In this document: in pieces, positions 63,084 through 64,000 of the stretch | How the letters are laid out: each line of letters starts with the position of its first letter | Numbering within the stretch: position 1 is the stretch's first letter | Source of the DNA: Phycisphaeraceae bacterium | Lineage (GTDB): Bacteria; Planctomycetota; Phycisphaerae; Phycisphaerales; Phycisphaeraceae | Length of the DNA: 64,000 nt | Assembly (NCBI GenBank): GCA_020831765.1 | Contig: JAFIFY010000111.1 | Coordinates: 1-64,000 of the forward strand | Reading direction: 5' to 3' | Position numbers and translations under genes: made by a program | Notes under the pieces: model-generated | Told to the model about the DNA's origin: nothing | The model's input: the letters and a program-made list of their open reading frames with translations, nothing else | Database searches by the model: none

Positions 63084-64000
63084 TCACCGGCTTCTTACCC
63101 CTCGTCGCAAGAGCACGATCGCGCCGGCGGCCAGCAGCATGGCGCTGGCCGGCTCGGGAATCGCCGCCGCACCGCCTCCGCCCGACCCGGTAAAGAAACT
63201 CATGCCCTCAACCATCGTCTGGTTTCCGAGCCAGAGATTGCCCGATGCATACAGCGACCCTTCGATCTGGGCCTTCGTTCCGGTGGACAGCGATCCATCA
63301 TGAGCAAAAAAGGAAGCCTCGCCGAGGAAATCGGCCCCAAGCCAGATGTTGCCCGCCGCATGGATGTTCACGCCATAATCACCCGACCGGAAAATGCCCG
63401 TATGCTGCCCGGTTGAGAAATCGCCATCGATGATCAGGTTCACTTCCCCGGCACTGGTATCGATCGCGAGCTTGCTGTGATTGCCCAGCCAGAAACTGCT
63501 GAAGTGGTATGTGCCGGCCGTGAGGGTGACCGTGCCGTGCTGGCCCGTTGAGAATGCGCCGTGCGCACCAGCTCCGAGGTCGGCCGTTTCATGGTTGCTC
63601 AGCCAGAAATTCGAACCGCCGCTGTGACCGAATTCCGGCCCGAACAATAATTGGGCGGTGATGTCCGGATTGGTCTGGTGGACACCGCCGGCGATCTGAG
63701 CGTGATTATGGGTCCATGATGTGGTCCCATACTGCCCGTGACCGTGGATACCACTGTGGTTATTGGCGTTCAGCGATGTCACGGCGAAGGCATCGCCTTG
63801 GACCGTCGAATGATTGCCCAGCCCGATCGACCCGGTCGAGTAGAGCGTTCCATCCACCATGGTGTGGTTGCCCAGGGCGATCGATCCACCCACGATGTCG
63901 CCGCCAACCTGCACATGGGTGCCCGTGCCAACGCTGCCCAGGGCATAGATCGCCCCGGTCATCGTGTTGAAATGAAAGTCGGCCGGGATCACCGCCCCGC
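63084..64000 (-). CDS. PEP-CTERM protein with beta-helix-like repeats, 5' end outside the window
   Basis: About 305 residues are visible; the frame is open at the window edge. The visible part consists of imperfect repeats with recurring LGNHS, LGNHT, TGQHG and TGQHT turns (SIALGNHTMVDGTLYSTGS, GSIGLGNHSTVQGDAF, STGQHTGIFRSGDYGVNIHA), which suggest a small repeated beta-helix. It ends with AAIPEPASAMLLAAGAIVLL and an RRGVRSR tail, a PEP-CTERM sorting signal. It resembles adhesin-like or bactofilin-like polymer-forming repeats; the family is not recognised with certainty. Export and anchoring through an exosortase encoded elsewhere is expected. Confidence 0.82.
   Translation of the reverse strand, partial: GAVIPADFHFNTMTGAIYALGSVGTGTHVQVGGDIVGGSIALGNHTMVDGTLYSTGSIGLGNHSTVQGDAFAVTSLNANNHSGIHGHGQYGTTSWTHNHAQIAGGVHQTNPDITAQLLFGPEFGHSGGSNFWLSNHETADLGAGAHGAFSTGQHGTVTLTAGTYHFSSFWLGNHSKLAIDTSAGEVNLIIDGDFSTGQHTGIFRSGDYGVNIHAAGNIWLGADFLGEASFFAHDGSLSTGTKAQIEGSLYASGNLWLGNQTMVEGMSFFTGSGGGGAAAIPEPASAMLLAAGAIVLLRRGVRSR

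Noticed and set aside
1-64000. CRISPR arrays, insertion sequences, phage genes, tRNA or rRNA genes
   Set aside because: No regularly spaced direct repeats with spacers, transposase or integrase motifs, or tRNA cloverleaf patterns were seen in the intergenic regions. Short RNA genes without obvious motifs could still have been missed.

Overview
The window reads as a piece of a GC-rich planctomycete chromosome, most likely from the class Phycisphaerae; this is an inference from gene content. The evidence is two proteins ending in PEP-CTERM sorting signals, a WD40 protein with the HEAT-like tail common in planctomycetes, a CysN/CysC fusion, several very large membrane proteins and a planctomycete-style CtaA. 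There is no sign of phage, transposons, CRISPR or tRNA/rRNA genes.

Layout. Positions 1-5.1 kb carry the 3' end of an FKBP isomerase with its terminator, then a membrane-anchored tetratricopeptide-like protein, a metallophosphoesterase, a GNAT acetyltransferase, a DUF309 protein and a small membrane protein. From 27.5 down to 5.1 kb everything is on the minus strand. A compact six-gene unit (27534 to 13674) encodes two LolD/MacB-like ATPases, two OPT-like polytopic membrane proteins, a 2086-residue FtsX-type permease carrying PA-like, LysM-like and decayed M28-like domains, and a minimal 214-residue FtsX permease. It is followed by two secreted lipoproteins (a lyase-like protein and a clan GH-A glycoside hydrolase) and then valS. 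This unit is the best candidate for an undescribed system.

Positions 28-35.8 kb hold a FlgM-like protein, a YhhQ-type transporter, an Old Yellow Enzyme homologue, a PEP-CTERM papain-like protein behind a strong promoter and structured leader, CstA and a sugar isomerase/epimerase. Positions 35.9-42.5 kb hold a sulfatase, a secreted beta-helix protein and the sulfate activation genes cysD-cysNC. With the glycoside hydrolase, the lyase-like lipoprotein, the two PfkB sugar kinases (one KdgK-like) and the isomerase, they suggest growth on sulfated, uronate-containing polysaccharides. Positions 42.6-49.1 kb hold Hsp20, an SDR dehydrogenase with a 15-16 bp minisatellite at its 3' end, mutY containing a near-perfect parS site, and ctaA-ctaB with an ABC ATPase that lacks a neighbouring permease. 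The parS site suggests that the window lies in the origin-proximal part of the chromosome.

Positions 49.3-64 kb hold two small proteins (one a lipoprotein), the WD40 protein, a dCache-HAMP-SpoIIE phosphatase, two PfkB kinases, a dihydrolipoamide dehydrogenase-like flavoprotein, a hybrid histidine kinase with three PAS domains, and the 3' part of a PEP-CTERM protein with beta-helix-like repeats. Starts were chosen from ribosome-binding sites and family alignment from memory; no database search was possible.
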